A stretch of 64,000 nucleotides of DNA from Candidatus Hebobacterum abditum (lineage in GTDB: Bacteria > Armatimonadota > Hebobacteria > Hebobacterales > Hebobacteraceae), in assembly GCA_029821875.1 (NCBI GenBank), contig JALGXW010000002.1:124001-188000 (forward strand). The letters are read 5' to 3'. A program made the position numbers and the translations under genes. The notes under the pieces are model-generated. The model made no database searches. It worked only from the letters and a program-made list of their open reading frames with translations, and was not told the origin of the DNA. Shown piece after piece: positions 53,402 to 62,800 of this stretch (position 1 is the first letter of the stretch; every line of letters begins with the position of its first letter).

Positions 53402-53599
53402 CTACCGATACTCGATGTTGATGTTCTCACCGGTGATCACAACATCTCGTCGACAGAGCTTGCAGCGTAAGATGAGCGTGTCACCGTTTCTGTAGGCCCA
53501 CCACTTCCCGCATAGACAACGCACCTTGCTGAGCTCAGACTCGGGGTCTTGTGTCTCCGCGGTCTTCGGGGGCCCCTGCTTGGGCCGTGCCGCAGACAT
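53402..53599 (-). CDS. Small zinc-ribbon protein
   Basis: 65 residues. One zinc-ribbon-like unit: 'CLCGKWWAYRNGD' and 'CKLCRRDVVITGENI', giving CxC and CxxC pairs. The first 25 residues are charged and Pro-rich ('PKQGPPKTAETQDPESEL'). No family is recognised. Such small ribbons often bind RNA or protein partners. GGAGGT stands 12 nt before ATG 53599. It sits upstream of the polysaccharide genes but has its own terminator. Confidence 0.65.
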   Translation of the reverse strand: MSAARPKQGPPKTAETQDPESELSKVRCLCGKWWAYRNGDTLILRCKLCRRDVVITGENINIEYR

Positions 53600-54178
53600 C
53601 TGTCGATCATACCTCCAGGCTCATCCGAGGTGGGTTGTTCCACATTCGCTGGCCAAACCCACAGTCCGATTCGGTCGACCGATGTCCAAGCATGCACGCG
53701 GCAAATCTGCTGTGTCTGCGTCGAGACGGAAGGGCGCGGACTCCTCGCTCGTGCACGTGTGACGAGGGACGGGATGAGTGCGACGAGGAGGAGCATCATC
53801 GTGCAGATACGCGTGTGACGGGGGGGGGGGGGTCAACACCACCAGCGATGCCGTGCCCTGCAGAGCTCTGCGCGCCTCCAGGGATCGCATCGGGTGCCCA
53901 GGCCGCCCAGGATAGCGTGCACGGCGGGGCTGGCCTGGACGCCGGTGGCCGCCGAATAGGCCAGTCCCAGAAGTGCTGCGCAGCCTCGAGGCAGGCCGCG
54001 GCCACGGACGCCTCCGGAGGTGTGAGAGCGCGAGACGCCGATCGTCGGCGTCAGCCGCGTGACGAGCCGTCAGCAGGTCAGATCGTCACGCCTGCAACAG
54101 CGGCGAACGAGTCCGCGCCCGGGCAGGCCCCCCAGATGGGCTCAGCCGGGCGCGCACCTTGGCAGGAGTGAACAGAAT
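53600..54178. other. Stretch without a supported gene
   Basis: 579 bp. The only notable element is a run of 13 G (53820-53832). Open frames on both strands have low-complexity Arg/Ala/Pro-rich translations with no homology visible. One minus-strand frame begins with a hydrophobic stretch ('MMLLLVALIPSLV') but runs into the zinc-ribbon gene. It probably contains the promoter of the zinc-ribbon gene. Confidence 0.45.
53820..53832 (+). repeat. Poly-G tract of 13 bases
   Basis: An uninterrupted run of G from 53820 to 53832 in a region with no supported gene. Such tracts can slip and alter promoters or frames, or can mark a sequencing or assembly weak spot. Confidence 0.9.
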
Positions 54179-55087
54179 CTAAAGCGGGATCGAGTGGAAC
54201 CAGGTGAAGATGGCGTCCTCGTTGTCGGCATACACGCCAATGGCCTGCTGCGAATTCATCTGGTAGTAGAACGCGCCTACCCAGCCGTCTTGGCCTTCGA
54301 AGTATGCGCAGGCCCCGGCCTGAGCTGGCACGTAGCCGACTGGGATGTCGCGATTGTAGAAGACGAGAATCCAAGCCTTCCCATCGTCGCGCAGATGGGC
54401 ATCGCTGAGCCTGATCCCGTACACGTGAGCGTCTTCATCCCCGAAGTCGGCTGCCTCGCCGAACAAGGTCAGCCAGGACAAGGCCTCGATCTGGAGGTCC
54501 AGACTGGTGCCGGTGTCATCGAGGACGTCGAGCCAGCTTCCAGCCAGCACCACCGGCGCGCGTGCATCGTGCCTGGTGAGAGGGACCGCCAACCGCAGGG
54601 CGGTCATGCTCTCATCGCTCGACGCCCGAGGCCCCGCGTGCGTGAAACGGGTCGTGCCAGTCCCTGGCGTGAACGCGATCGTGCCAGCTATCGCCTGCAG
54701 TTGCCATCTGTTGATGTCCACCCCGAGTTCCCCGCCGAACAGACCTGGAGAGACGAGGATGCCCGCGGGCCCGAACATGGTGTACTTGCGACCAGCTGCC
54801 AGGTAGAGCGGCGCGTGGCCGAAGTCGACGCATGCGTCACCCACAAAGGACGTGTTGTCTTCGGTGCCGCCGATCCACCAGCCCTCGATCTTGGCGCTCA
54901 TGTAATCTGCAATAGGTCCCGAGAAGCCGGCGCTCACCTGATAGCGCGCCGTGTCATCGCTCGAGAGCGACACGGTGTACCGGAACAAGCTCGGCCACTG
55001 CGTGTCAGCGCCGGAAACGCCGGCCGTCAATGCCAAGATCGCAACCACCAGCAGATGTGGCGCGGCACAACGTGTGAGGTGCTGCAT
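54179..55087 (-). CDS. Secreted beta-rich protein, possibly an outer-membrane barrel
   Basis: 302 residues from ATG 55087. Signal peptide 'HLLVVAILALTAGVSGA' (cleavage about 27). The mature part has many alternating strands ending in aromatics ('KIEGWWIGGTEDNTSFVGD', 'LYLAAGRKYTMFG', 'GWVGAFYYQMNSQQAIGVYA'). That is typical of a beta barrel or a beta sandwich. No known family is recognised. GGGAGA lies before the chosen ATG; an in-frame extension to 55252 has no homology. It lies next to SLH-domain proteins, which tether surface layers or outer membranes to the wall. Confidence 0.6.
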   Translation of the reverse strand: MQHLTRCAAPHLLVVAILALTAGVSGADTQWPSLFRYTVSLSSDDTARYQVSAGFSGPIADYMSAKIEGWWIGGTEDNTSFVGDACVDFGHAPLYLAAGRKYTMFGPAGILVSPGLFGGELGVDINRWQLQAIAGTIAFTPGTGTTRFTHAGPRASSDESMTALRLAVPLTRHDARAPVVLAGSWLDVLDDTGTSLDLQIEALSWLTLFGEAADFGDEDAHVYGIRLSDAHLRDDGKAWILVFYNRDIPVGYVPAQAGACAYFEGQDGWVGAFYYQMNSQQAIGVYADNEDAIFTWFHSIPL

Positions 55088-55219
55088 GTTGCCTGTCTCC
55101 CATCGGGTGGGGCTGCGCGACCGGCCGGCGCGCCTGGCCCCGCTCTCCCTCGCGGGACTCACAGGCGGACGGCCGTCACGACCCCTCGCATATACCACGC
55201 ACCGACTTCGACACACTAC

Positions 55220-55246
55220 ACGGGGCAAGCCAGCGGCTTGCCCCGT
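55220..55246 (-). terminator. Terminator after the first SLH-protein gene
   Basis: ACGGGGCAAGCC (55220-55231) and GGCTTGCCCCGT (55235-55246) form a perfect 12-bp stem with a 3-nt loop, 32 nt past the stop at 55279. Confidence 0.65.
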
Positions 55247-55278
55247 CCTCATTGTCGGCTCCGTCTCGCAGGCGGCTA

Positions 55279-56967
55279 TTAGGATATCGGTAGGTTGAAC
55301 GCGCGGCAGATGTAGACGGCCATCTGGCCGCGAGTCACGATGAACTCTGGATGGTACATGCCGTCGAGGTAACCTCTGACGATATCGTTCTCGGAGCAGT
55401 ACTCGATGTGCTTGTGGGCCCAGAAGGTATTGGGCACGTCGGCGAAGGTGGGATCATCGGGTGGCGTGTAGCCTTCCAGCCCCTCTTCTCCCTGTGGCGC
55501 CACATCTGCCCGGGCGATGTAGACGGCCATCTGGCCCCTGTCCACCGGCTGAGACGGGTGATAGCCGCCATCCGCATAGCCTTGAACGACCTTCACCTCG
55601 AACAGGAACTCGATGTACTTGCAGGCCCAGAAGGAATACCAGATGTCGTTGAAGGATGGCACGAGGGGAGGCTGGGGGACCTCGTCGTCCCCGCCGGCCA
55701 GGGCGCGCGCGATGTAGACAGCCATCTGGTCCCGAGTGACTTCCGAGGTGGGCCAGTAGAACTCCACGATCTCGCAGTAGAGCCCCGTGTCAGTGCCATA
55801 GCCTCGCACGACGTCGGCCTCATAGCAGGCGACGATCTCGTCCAGGGCCCAGTGCCAGCATTCGACATCGTAGAAGGGACTGCAGATGGTCTGCAGGCAC
55901 ATGACTCGGTTCCCGTTCTCGTCAGCCACCCACACGGTGTCGTCGTTGGGGTCGACGGCGAGCGCGGGCGCGTGGGAGATGCCGCCATAGGAGGCGCGGT
56001 GCGTGCCGTCGGGGTCCAGATGGACTACCTCGGAGGCGGCCGCCACCCAGCAGTCGCCGTGGTTCGGGTTGACGACAAGCGCCCGCGGCTCCTGCACGGC
56101 GACCCTCTGCAGTTCTGTCCCGTCGGCGGCCAGGTGGATCACCTCATGAGCGTAGGGATCGGCCACCCAGCAGGAGCCATCGACTTCGTTGACGGCCACC
56201 GCAATCGGGTAGAGGAAACTCCCGCCCCGCCACAGCTCCGAGCCACTGGCGGAGAGATGCACAACCTGCGCATTGGCGTTGTCGGCCACCCAGGCGGTGC
56301 CGTCGGTCGGATTGACGGAGATCGATGTCGGCAGGTTGAAGCCGCCCAGTCGCCACAGGATGCTGCCGGCGCTGGAGAGCTTGAGCACCTCATGGTTCTC
56401 GGTGTTGGCCACCCAGCAGGAGTTGTCATTGCGGTTGATGGAGATGGAACGCGGGTTCACTACGTCTAACACCGCCCACAGCACACGGCGTCGCTCATCG
56501 AGGTGCAGCACCTGCCCCGGCTCGGCCACCCATACACTGTCATCGGTCGGGCTGACCGCCAGGTCCGCCACCGGCCGGAAGTCGTTGGTGAACATGTTCT
56601 CGAAGCGGGGTCTGGCAATCTCCTGACACACATCGCAGTATAGGATCTCACAGTCACATTCACACTTCTCGGGACACCATGGCTTCCGCTCGCTCCAGTG
56701 GGGGAACCCGATGATCACCCGCCCTGGATGCTCGACGTCCCATCTGCCGGAGCAGCACCCCACCCACTCGGCTCCATACCAGCAGCGACCGTCGGAGGTG
56801 TTGACCGCGATGGCGGTGGGAGCGCCGGCCGGGAGGGCATCCAAGTAGACCTGATCCTGACGCACCGGGATGACCCTCTGCTGAATCAGCTCGACCGCGG
56901 CCTCAGCCAGCGCAGAGCATGCCAGAAGCAGCAGCACCATCGTGGGGCATAGCACTCGTGTCGACAT
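55279..56967 (-). CDS. Secreted seven-repeat beta-propeller protein with three SLH domains
   Basis: 562 residues from ATG 56967 (GGAGGG 8 nt upstream). Signal peptide 'CPTMVLLLLACSALAEA'. Seven repeats of about 42 residues with the core 'VNPxDGSCWVAD..N.EVVHL' span about 35-355, matching one seven-bladed NHL-type propeller. Three SLH units follow: one with 'EVTRDQMAVYIARAL', 'YADGGYHPSQPVDRGQMAVY', and 'YLDGMYHPEFIVTRGQMAVY'. SLH units bind pyruvylated secondary wall polymer, so it is probably a surface-layer-associated protein. A four-Cys cluster precedes the propeller repeats near 'EKCECDCEILYCDVC'. It is a paralogue of the next two genes. Confidence 0.8.
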   Translation of the reverse strand: MSTRVLCPTMVLLLLACSALAEAAVELIQQRVIPVRQDQVYLDALPAGAPTAIAVNTSDGRCWYGAEWVGCCSGRWDVEHPGRVIIGFPHWSERKPWCPEKCECDCEILYCDVCQEIARPRFENMFTNDFRPVADLAVSPTDDSVWVAEPGQVLHLDERRRVLWAVLDVVNPRSISINRNDNSCWVANTENHEVLKLSSAGSILWRLGGFNLPTSISVNPTDGTAWVADNANAQVVHLSASGSELWRGGSFLYPIAVAVNEVDGSCWVADPYAHEVIHLAADGTELQRVAVQEPRALVVNPNHGDCWVAAASEVVHLDPDGTHRASYGGISHAPALAVDPNDDTVWVADENGNRVMCLQTICSPFYDVECWHWALDEIVACYEADVVRGYGTDTGLYCEIVEFYWPTSEVTRDQMAVYIARALAGGDDEVPQPPLVPSFNDIWYSFWACKYIEFLFEVKVVQGYADGGYHPSQPVDRGQMAVYIARADVAPQGEEGLEGYTPPDDPTFADVPNTFWAHKHIEYCSENDIVRGYLDGMYHPEFIVTRGQMAVYICRAFNLPIS

Positions 56968-57023
56968 GAGCCGGCCCTCCACTCGTGAGAAGCTATCGGG
57001 TTGTGCGCGTCCTGCCCATCGAA

Positions 57024-58724
57024 CTAGGAGATCGGCAGCTCGAACGCGCGGCAGATGTAGACGGCCATCTGGTCCCGCGTCACTGGGAACTCGGGGTGAT
57101 ACGTCCCGTCGATGTAGCCTTTGACGATGTCGTTTTCGGCGCAGTACTCGATATGCTTGTAGGACCAGAAACTCGTCGGCACATCGGGAAAGGTCGGCTG
57201 CTCAGGTGGGACGTAACCCTCCAAGCCGTCCTCTCCAGTCGGGTCCACCACGGAGCGTGAGATATAGACGGCCATCTGTCCCCGATCGACCGGGATGGAA
57301 GGACCATAGGAGCCATCCGCGTAGCCCTGAGCCACGTTCTCGGCGTAGATGTGCTCGACGTACTTGTAGGCCCAATGAGAATACCAGACATCGCTGAACG
57401 TCGGCTGATACGGGCCGGGGGGCACGAAGGCATCGCCGCCGGCCAGCGCGCGAGCGATGTAGACAGCCATCTGGTCGCGGGTCACGAAGTACTCTGGGTG
57501 ATACACGTAGATGGTGCAGTCAGCGAAGTTCTTCTCCTCATACCCCCGAACCAGGTCGGCATCGTAGCAGGCGACGATCTGGTCGAGGGACCAGTGCCAG
57601 CAGTCGATGTCGCTGAATGGGCTGCAGATGGGGGCCAGATGAGAGACTCTGTTGCCCTCCTCATCCGACAGCCAAACCGTATCGTCGGCCACACAGACCG
57701 ACAGCTGGCCCGCGCCGGAGGGCCCAGCAGTGGTGGCACGCACGCTGCCGTCGGGGTCCAGATGGATCACCTGTGACCCAGCGATGACCCAGCAGTCACC
57801 ATGCTTTGGATTCACTGCCAATGCTCGTGGGGTGCTCATGTTGACTCGATGCAGCTCCGCGCCCCCGGAGTCCAGATGCACGAGCACGTTGGCGTGTTTG
57901 TCCGCCACCCAGCAGGAGCCATCGGATCTGTCGACCGCGACGGCCACCGGGTAGACGAGGTCGCCGCCGCGCCACAGTTCCGTCCCGGCGGAGTCCAGGT
58001 GAACGACCTGCGCGTTGCCGTTATCGGCGACCCAGGCGGTGCCGTTCTTCGGGTTGACGGAGACCGAGGTCGGCAGATTGAAGCCGCCTACGCGCCAGAG
58101 GATGGAGCCAGAACTCGATACGCGCAGCACCTCGTGGTTCTCCGTGTTGGCGACCCAGCAGGAGCCATCAACGCGATTCACCGAAACCGACCGCGGGTTG
58201 ACGTAGTCCGTTCCCACCCAGATGACATTGCCGTCTCTGTTGAGGTGAAGCAGCTGCCCCGGCTCGGCCACCCAGACGCTGCCATCAGTGGGGTTGACGG
58301 CGAGCGAGGCCGGCCGGCGGTAGTCCGCGTCAGCGTGGCCGAGGAAGCGGGGCATCAGGTAGTCTTCACACCGATACACAGGTGGAGTCTCTTCGGGAAG
58401 CTCGCAGGGGCCGCACCAGCTCATGCGCTCTGATAGGGGCGGGAAGCTGACGATCACCCAGCCAGTCAACTCGATGTACCAGTTGTGGCCGTCACAGCAC
58501 CGTACCCAGTCGGCCCCATACCAGCAGTGGCCGTCCACAGGATTCACAGCGACGGCCGAGGGACTGCCGGCCACTAGATAGGAGGCGCTCAGCGGCTGAT
58601 CGCAGTTGTAGCCCCAGCCGCGCGACAGCCCAACGAGTTCGATGGTCTCGAAGGCCGCCCACGCCGGAGTGGGTGCGACCAGAGGCAGAGCAGCCACGAT
58701 CAGGAGAAGCATCTTCTTGAGCAT
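57024..58724 (-). CDS. Secreted seven-repeat beta-propeller protein with three SLH domains (paralogue 2)
   Basis: 566 residues. Signal peptide 'MLLLIVAALPLVAPTPAWA' (cleavage about 24). Seven ~42-residue repeats (e.g. 'VNPTDGSVWVAEPGQLLHL', 'VNRVDGSCWVANTENHEVL', 'VDRSDGSCWVADKHANVLV') then three SLH units, the last 'YIDGTYHPEFPVTRDQMAVY'. Strong similarity to the previous gene, including 'NHEVL.....GSILWR.GGFNLPTS', shows recent duplication. GGAGGAA 8 nt before ATG 58724 is a good ribosome site. Role: surface or S-layer-associated binding protein, by inference. Confidence 0.8.
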   Translation of the reverse strand: MLKKMLLLIVAALPLVAPTPAWAAFETIELVGLSRGWGYNCDQPLSASYLVAGSPSAVAVNPVDGHCWYGADWVRCCDGHNWYIELTGWVIVSFPPLSERMSWCGPCELPEETPPVYRCEDYLMPRFLGHADADYRRPASLAVNPTDGSVWVAEPGQLLHLNRDGNVIWVGTDYVNPRSVSVNRVDGSCWVANTENHEVLRVSSSGSILWRVGGFNLPTSVSVNPKNGTAWVADNGNAQVVHLDSAGTELWRGGDLVYPVAVAVDRSDGSCWVADKHANVLVHLDSGGAELHRVNMSTPRALAVNPKHGDCWVIAGSQVIHLDPDGSVRATTAGPSGAGQLSVCVADDTVWLSDEEGNRVSHLAPICSPFSDIDCWHWSLDQIVACYDADLVRGYEEKNFADCTIYVYHPEYFVTRDQMAVYIARALAGGDAFVPPGPYQPTFSDVWYSHWAYKYVEHIYAENVAQGYADGSYGPSIPVDRGQMAVYISRSVVDPTGEDGLEGYVPPEQPTFPDVPTSFWSYKHIEYCAENDIVKGYIDGTYHPEFPVTRDQMAVYICRAFELPIS

Positions 58725-58984
58725 CGAACCATTCCTCCACAGCTCGACGAGGTCGAGCCGGCGGCTGTGCGCTGGTTGGGAGAACGCGATACTCAGCAGA
58801 AATCAGAGGTTCTCGCCGTCATTGCCCCCATGGGACCATAGCGGCGCCCCGCCCAGACACACCATTAGACGGGTCACGGCCTCGAAAAGCTCTCATGTGG
58901 CGACGCGCCGCGCCGGGCCCTCAGTTCTATTCTCCGCTTGCCGCGGAGGTCCCTGCACACGCGCTGTCGGCAGGAGGATCGACG

Positions 58985-61378
58985 TCACTCGACAAGCAAC
59001 TCAAAGGCGCGGCAGATGTACACGGCCATTTGGTCTCTGCTGACGATGAACTCGGGGTGGTAGTGACCGTCATCGTAGCCTTGCACGACGCCGGCCCCCG
59101 CGCAGTACTCGATATGAGTGTAGGCCCAGAAGGGCTCCGTGCCATGATCGCCATAGCCGGTGTCGGGCACATCCGGGAAGGTGGGTGTGGCCGGCGGGAC
59201 GTACTCAGCCAAGCCTTCCTCCCCGGTTGGGGTGACGATAGAGCGAGCGACGTAGACAGCCATCTGGGCTCTGTCGACCGGCACTTCCGGCCTATAGTCG
59301 CCCTCCGCGTAGCCCTCGACCACGTTCGAGGCCGCGACGTAGGCGATGTACTTGTAGGCCCAGAAGGTATCGGGGACATCGGGGAAGCCCAGGTCTTGAG
59401 TTGGTGCGGGCACGTATGAGTCACCGCCGGCCAAAGCGCGCGCGATGTACACGGCCATCTGGTCGCGCGTCACCGGCCAGTTGGGACGGTAGAGGCCATC
59501 CCCATAGCCGGACACCACATCCGCCGCCACACAAGCCGCTATCTCCTCGCCGGCCCAGAAGCCCGGAGGGACATCTGGGAAGATGCCGGCTACCGCGAAG
59601 CGAACGACTTGGCTGTTGCCGGCGTCTGCCACCCAGACGCCGCCGTCCGTAGGGCTCACGGAAACCGCAGTTGGATCGTGGAGTCCGCCGGTTCTCGACA
59701 GCTCCGTTCCCACTGCCGAAGTGTGAATGAGCTCGCCAAGATACCCGTCGACGATCCAGATGGACGCGTCGCGGGGGTCCACCGAGAGCGAAACCGGGCT
59801 GCCGAACTCAGTGCTCTGGAACAAGATCTCCCCCGAGGCTGAGAAGTGAACGACTCGGTGGTTCTGCCATTCGGCGACCCAACAGGAGCCGTCGTGCGGG
59901 TCAACGGACACGGAGCACGCGTCGTATTCGGCCGTACTCCGCCACAGCTCTGTGCCGTCAGCTGCGAGGTGCACGACCGCCTCACTTCCCTCCGCCGCCA
60001 CCCAGCAAGAGCCGTCCGTTGGGTCGACGGCCAGACACTGAGTGAGGAAGAGACCCCAACGCCGCCACAGCTCGTCGCCGTTGGCGAACAGGTGGATCAC
60101 CTCGTCGGTCACCCAGTCGCTCACCCAGACTGAGCCATCTCCTGGATCCACAGCTATGGCTTTCGGCTGAGTCAGATCGCCACCGCGCCACAGCGAAGCA
60201 CCTGACTCGGCCAGGTGCAGGACGCAGCCATTGCCCTGATCGGCGATCCAACAGGAGCCGTCGGCAGGATTCGCGGCGACGCCCTGGGGCCCGTTGAAGT
60301 TGCTGCTGCTCCACAGCTCGGCGCCATCTGCCGCGAAGTGGTGCGCCTGGTTGAGTTCCGGGTCAGTGACCCAGCAGGATCCGTCAGGGGTATCAGCCGA
60401 GAGGTATGACGGCGCTCTCATGCCACCGAGTCGGAAGAGCTCATATCCCCAGGATACGAGGCGCAGCACTCGATCCAGCTGGCGATCCGCTATCCAGACG
60501 GAGCCGTCGAGCGACGTGACCGACAGGGACAGCGGGGCCACCACGCTGCCCCCTCTCCAGATCTCATAGCCGTACTTGTCGAACTGCACCACTTGGGAGT
60601 CGGTCGCGCTCCCTACCCAGCAGGATCCGTCAGAGGAGTTGACCGAGACTACCTCGGGCCGCGCCACATCGCCGCCTCGCCACAGTTCCGCGCCTTCTTG
60701 CGAGAGATGAACGACCTGATCGTTGAGCGTGTCAGCGACCCAGCAGGAGCCATCTCGTGAGTCCACGCTCACGGACTCCGGACGGGCGAAACCGCGGCCT
60801 CGCCACAGTTCATTGCCGTCGGCGTCGAGATGCACGACCTCGCCAGCCAACTTGTTGGCCACCCAGCATGACCCATCGGTCTCGCTCACCGACACCGAGC
60901 AGGGCCCGTTGAATGACCCCCCGCGCGATAGCTCGCGTCCCTCAGCGTCCAAGTGGATGATCTCATGCCCGTCCAGATCAGCCACCCAGCAGGAGCCATC
61001 GGTCGGGTTGACCGAGAGTGCCCAGGGCACTTGGAAACCTGCGTGGCGGCCGAGCACGCCGCCGCCCGCCGAGATGTGGACCACCTCGCCGCTACCTGTG
61101 TCCGCGACCCAGCATGAGCCATCGGCGGAGTTGGCGCATACCCCACGAGCGCTCCAGAAGCCCGGCGTCTCGCTCAGGACCTGGCCGCTGGTGGACAAGT
61201 GAAGAACGCTGTTGCCTACGGAGGCCCAGCAGGAACGGTCGGCCTGGTTGACGGACACACACCAGGGAGTCCCCCAGGGACTCCGCCACGTCTCGACGAC
61301 CTCCTCGCTGGCAGCCGCGCGCACCAAGCACAGAGCCGCTGCCAGCGATAGGATGATTGTTGCAGCCTTCGCGCGCAT
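58985..61378 (-). CDS. Secreted 14-repeat beta-propeller protein with three SLH domains (paralogue 3)
   Basis: 797 residues. Signal peptide 'TIILSLAAALCLVRAAAS'. I count 14 propeller-type repeats (core 'DGSCWVAD', or variants such as 'DGSVWIAD' and 'DASIWIVD') between about residues 30 and 615, exactly twice the number in the two paralogues. Three SLH units end the protein ('PVTRDQMAVYIARALAGG', 'PVDRAQMAVYVARSI', 'IVSRDQMAVYICRAF'). It has weaker Shine-Dalgarno support than the others. Two stacked seven-bladed propellers are a simple reading. It is probably a surface protein. Confidence 0.8.
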   Translation of the reverse strand: MRAKAATIILSLAAALCLVRAAASEEVVETWRSPWGTPWCVSVNQADRSCWASVGNSVLHLSTSGQVLSETPGFWSARGVCANSADGSCWVADTGSGEVVHISAGGGVLGRHAGFQVPWALSVNPTDGSCWVADLDGHEIIHLDAEGRELSRGGSFNGPCSVSVSETDGSCWVANKLAGEVVHLDADGNELWRGRGFARPESVSVDSRDGSCWVADTLNDQVVHLSQEGAELWRGGDVARPEVVSVNSSDGSCWVGSATDSQVVQFDKYGYEIWRGGSVVAPLSLSVTSLDGSVWIADRQLDRVLRLVSWGYELFRLGGMRAPSYLSADTPDGSCWVTDPELNQAHHFAADGAELWSSSNFNGPQGVAANPADGSCWIADQGNGCVLHLAESGASLWRGGDLTQPKAIAVDPGDGSVWVSDWVTDEVIHLFANGDELWRRWGLFLTQCLAVDPTDGSCWVAAEGSEAVVHLAADGTELWRSTAEYDACSVSVDPHDGSCWVAEWQNHRVVHFSASGEILFQSTEFGSPVSLSVDPRDASIWIVDGYLGELIHTSAVGTELSRTGGLHDPTAVSVSPTDGGVWVADAGNSQVVRFAVAGIFPDVPPGFWAGEEIAACVAADVVSGYGDGLYRPNWPVTRDQMAVYIARALAGGDSYVPAPTQDLGFPDVPDTFWAYKYIAYVAASNVVEGYAEGDYRPEVPVDRAQMAVYVARSIVTPTGEEGLAEYVPPATPTFPDVPDTGYGDHGTEPFWAYTHIEYCAGAGVVQGYDDGHYHPEFIVSRDQMAVYICRAFELLVE

Positions 61379-61554
61379 CTCTTACACTCTGCTTCGCCGA
61401 CCTGAGGGGCATTCCGCTCACTTTATTAGACGCGTCTGGGGCGACGGTAGTTCTGGCCCCGAGAGCGACCCGCACAACAGCGCCCGCCCACTGAAGGACG
61501 GGGTTGGTGGGGCGGCGAAAGCACCGAGCGAATCGCGCAGCAAAGGGTGATGCC

Positions 61555-62715
61555 ATGGAGCGTGATCAGTTGTGTAAGCTGGCGGCTGAACTGGTGGCAA
61601 TACCCAGCGTCAACCCCCTCGAGCGTCCCGTCGGCGACGGCCGCGGCGAGGCCGAAGTGGCAGCCTACGTCGAGTCCACGCTGAGGGAGGCCGGCATCGA
61701 AGTGGGGCTGAGGGAGATCCTGCCCGGTCGACCCAATGTGGTCGCGCGCGTGCCGGGCCAAAGCGATGAGGCCGTCTGGTTCGATGCGCATCTGGACACT
61801 GTGTCCGCCGAGGGGATGGCGTTCGAGCCGTTCGAAGCGAACACGGAGGACGGGAAACTCCTCGGACGGGGTGCCGCCGATGACAAGGCAAGCGTTGCGG
61901 CGATGATGGCCGCGCTGATCGCGGTGGCGCAAGGCGGCTACAAGCCTCCGATGACGGTGCTGTTCACGGCGACGGCCGACGAAGAGTATCAGATGCGGGG
62001 CCTGATGGGCCTGCTCGAGGAGGGCGTGACAGCGACCTCCGCTATCGTCGGCGAGCCGACGGGCTTGGAGATCATCATCGCGCACAAGGGCGTCGCACGC
62101 TTTAGGATAACCACGAGCGGAAAGGCGGTTCACAGCTCGCGCCCCGACGATGGGGTCAACGCGATCTACAGGATGGGCAAGGTGCTCGCCGCGATCGATG
62201 CCTACGCAAAGGGCGGAGTGGGCCGGGAGAGTCACCCTATGCTGGGCAGGGCGACTCTGAGCGTGGGTGTCATCCGCGGGGGCGAACACGTCAACGTCGT
62301 GCCCGACCGCTGTGAGGTCGTGGTCGACCGCCGGCTTCTCCCGGACGAGGACGCCCGGAGGGCCGTTGGCGATGTGCGTGACTACCTGAACAACGCACTC
62401 CAGGAGGACCTCGGGCTGAAGGTGAGCGGCCCGGAGCTGACCATTCCCGGGATGAGCATCCCGTCGGAGAGCGCGCTCGTGCAAGCTGTGGCGGACGTCG
62501 TCAGGGAAGTCACCGCCAAGGCGCCGTTCAACGGAATGCAGGGAACCACCCATGCGGGCCAGCTCGTGGAGGCAGGCATCCCAGCCCTGGTCTTCGGTCC
62601 CGGCGAAATGGGGCAGTCGCACACCGCGACTGAGGCGTTGAACCTCGATCAGCTCGAACAGGCGGCTGCCGTCTACGAGCGCCTCATGCAGACGGGCTGC
62701 GAGCAAACCAAATAA
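61555..62715 (+). CDS. M20 family metallopeptidase/amidohydrolase (ArgE/DapE type)
   Basis: 386 residues from ATG 61555, with AAGGGTGA just upstream; the longer in-frame start at 61504 lacks homology. Di-zinc motifs are 'WFDAHLDTV', 'GRGAADDKASVA' (bridging Asp), 'ATADEEYQMRG' (Glu pair), 'GEPTGLEI' and the final 'GPGEMGQSHTATEAL'. The dimerisation domain ('AVHSSRPDDGVNAIYRM') is intact. It removes an acyl or amino-acid group, for example from N-acetyl amino acids or dipeptides. Which one cannot be told. It ends 13 nt before the B12 riboswitch promoter. Confidence 0.87.
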   Translation: MERDQLCKLAAELVAIPSVNPLERPVGDGRGEAEVAAYVESTLREAGIEVGLREILPGRPNVVARVPGQSDEAVWFDAHLDTVSAEGMAFEPFEANTEDGKLLGRGAADDKASVAAMMAALIAVAQGGYKPPMTVLFTATADEEYQMRGLMGLLEEGVTATSAIVGEPTGLEIIIAHKGVARFRITTSGKAVHSSRPDDGVNAIYRMGKVLAAIDAYAKGGVGRESHPMLGRATLSVGVIRGGEHVNVVPDRCEVVVDRRLLPDEDARRAVGDVRDYLNNALQEDLGLKVSGPELTIPGMSIPSESALVQAVADVVREVTAKAPFNGMQGTTHAGQLVEAGIPALVFGPGEMGQSHTATEALNLDQLEQAAAVYERLMQTGCEQTK

Positions 62716-62728
62716 CCGCTTGCTGGAA

Positions 62729-62757
62729 TTGACACAGCTGTGCTGAAGTGATATACA
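62729..62757 (+). promoter_or_regulatory. Promoter of the cobalamin riboswitch transcript
   Basis: TTGACA (62729-62734), a 17-bp spacer and TATACA (62752-62757), with TGA just before the -10 (extended type). Initiation is expected near 62764, about 37 nt before the riboswitch. Confidence 0.7.
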
Positions 62758-62800
62758 GAGGGTGTTTGGGCGTGGGATTGACAAGTAAAGAACATGCGCT

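Noticed and set aside
53437-53799. Minus-strand frame with a signal-peptide-like start (MMLLLVALIPSLV)
   Set aside because: It overlaps the zinc-ribbon gene in another frame, and the rest is Arg/Ser/Pro-rich with no homology. The hydrophobic start is probably chance.
53551-54171. 206-codon plus-strand frame crossing the poly-G tract
   Set aside because: Low-complexity translation, no ribosome site and no recognisable domain.
55279-61378. CRISPR-like or satellite array suggested by repeated DNA
   Set aside because: The repetition is in-frame coding sequence for ~42-residue protein repeats with diverged codons; there are no constant short repeats with unique spacers.
62778-62783. Second TTGACA just before the riboswitch as an alternative -35 box
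   Set aside because: No matching -10 box follows at 16-18 bp, and it would start transcription inside the riboswitch.
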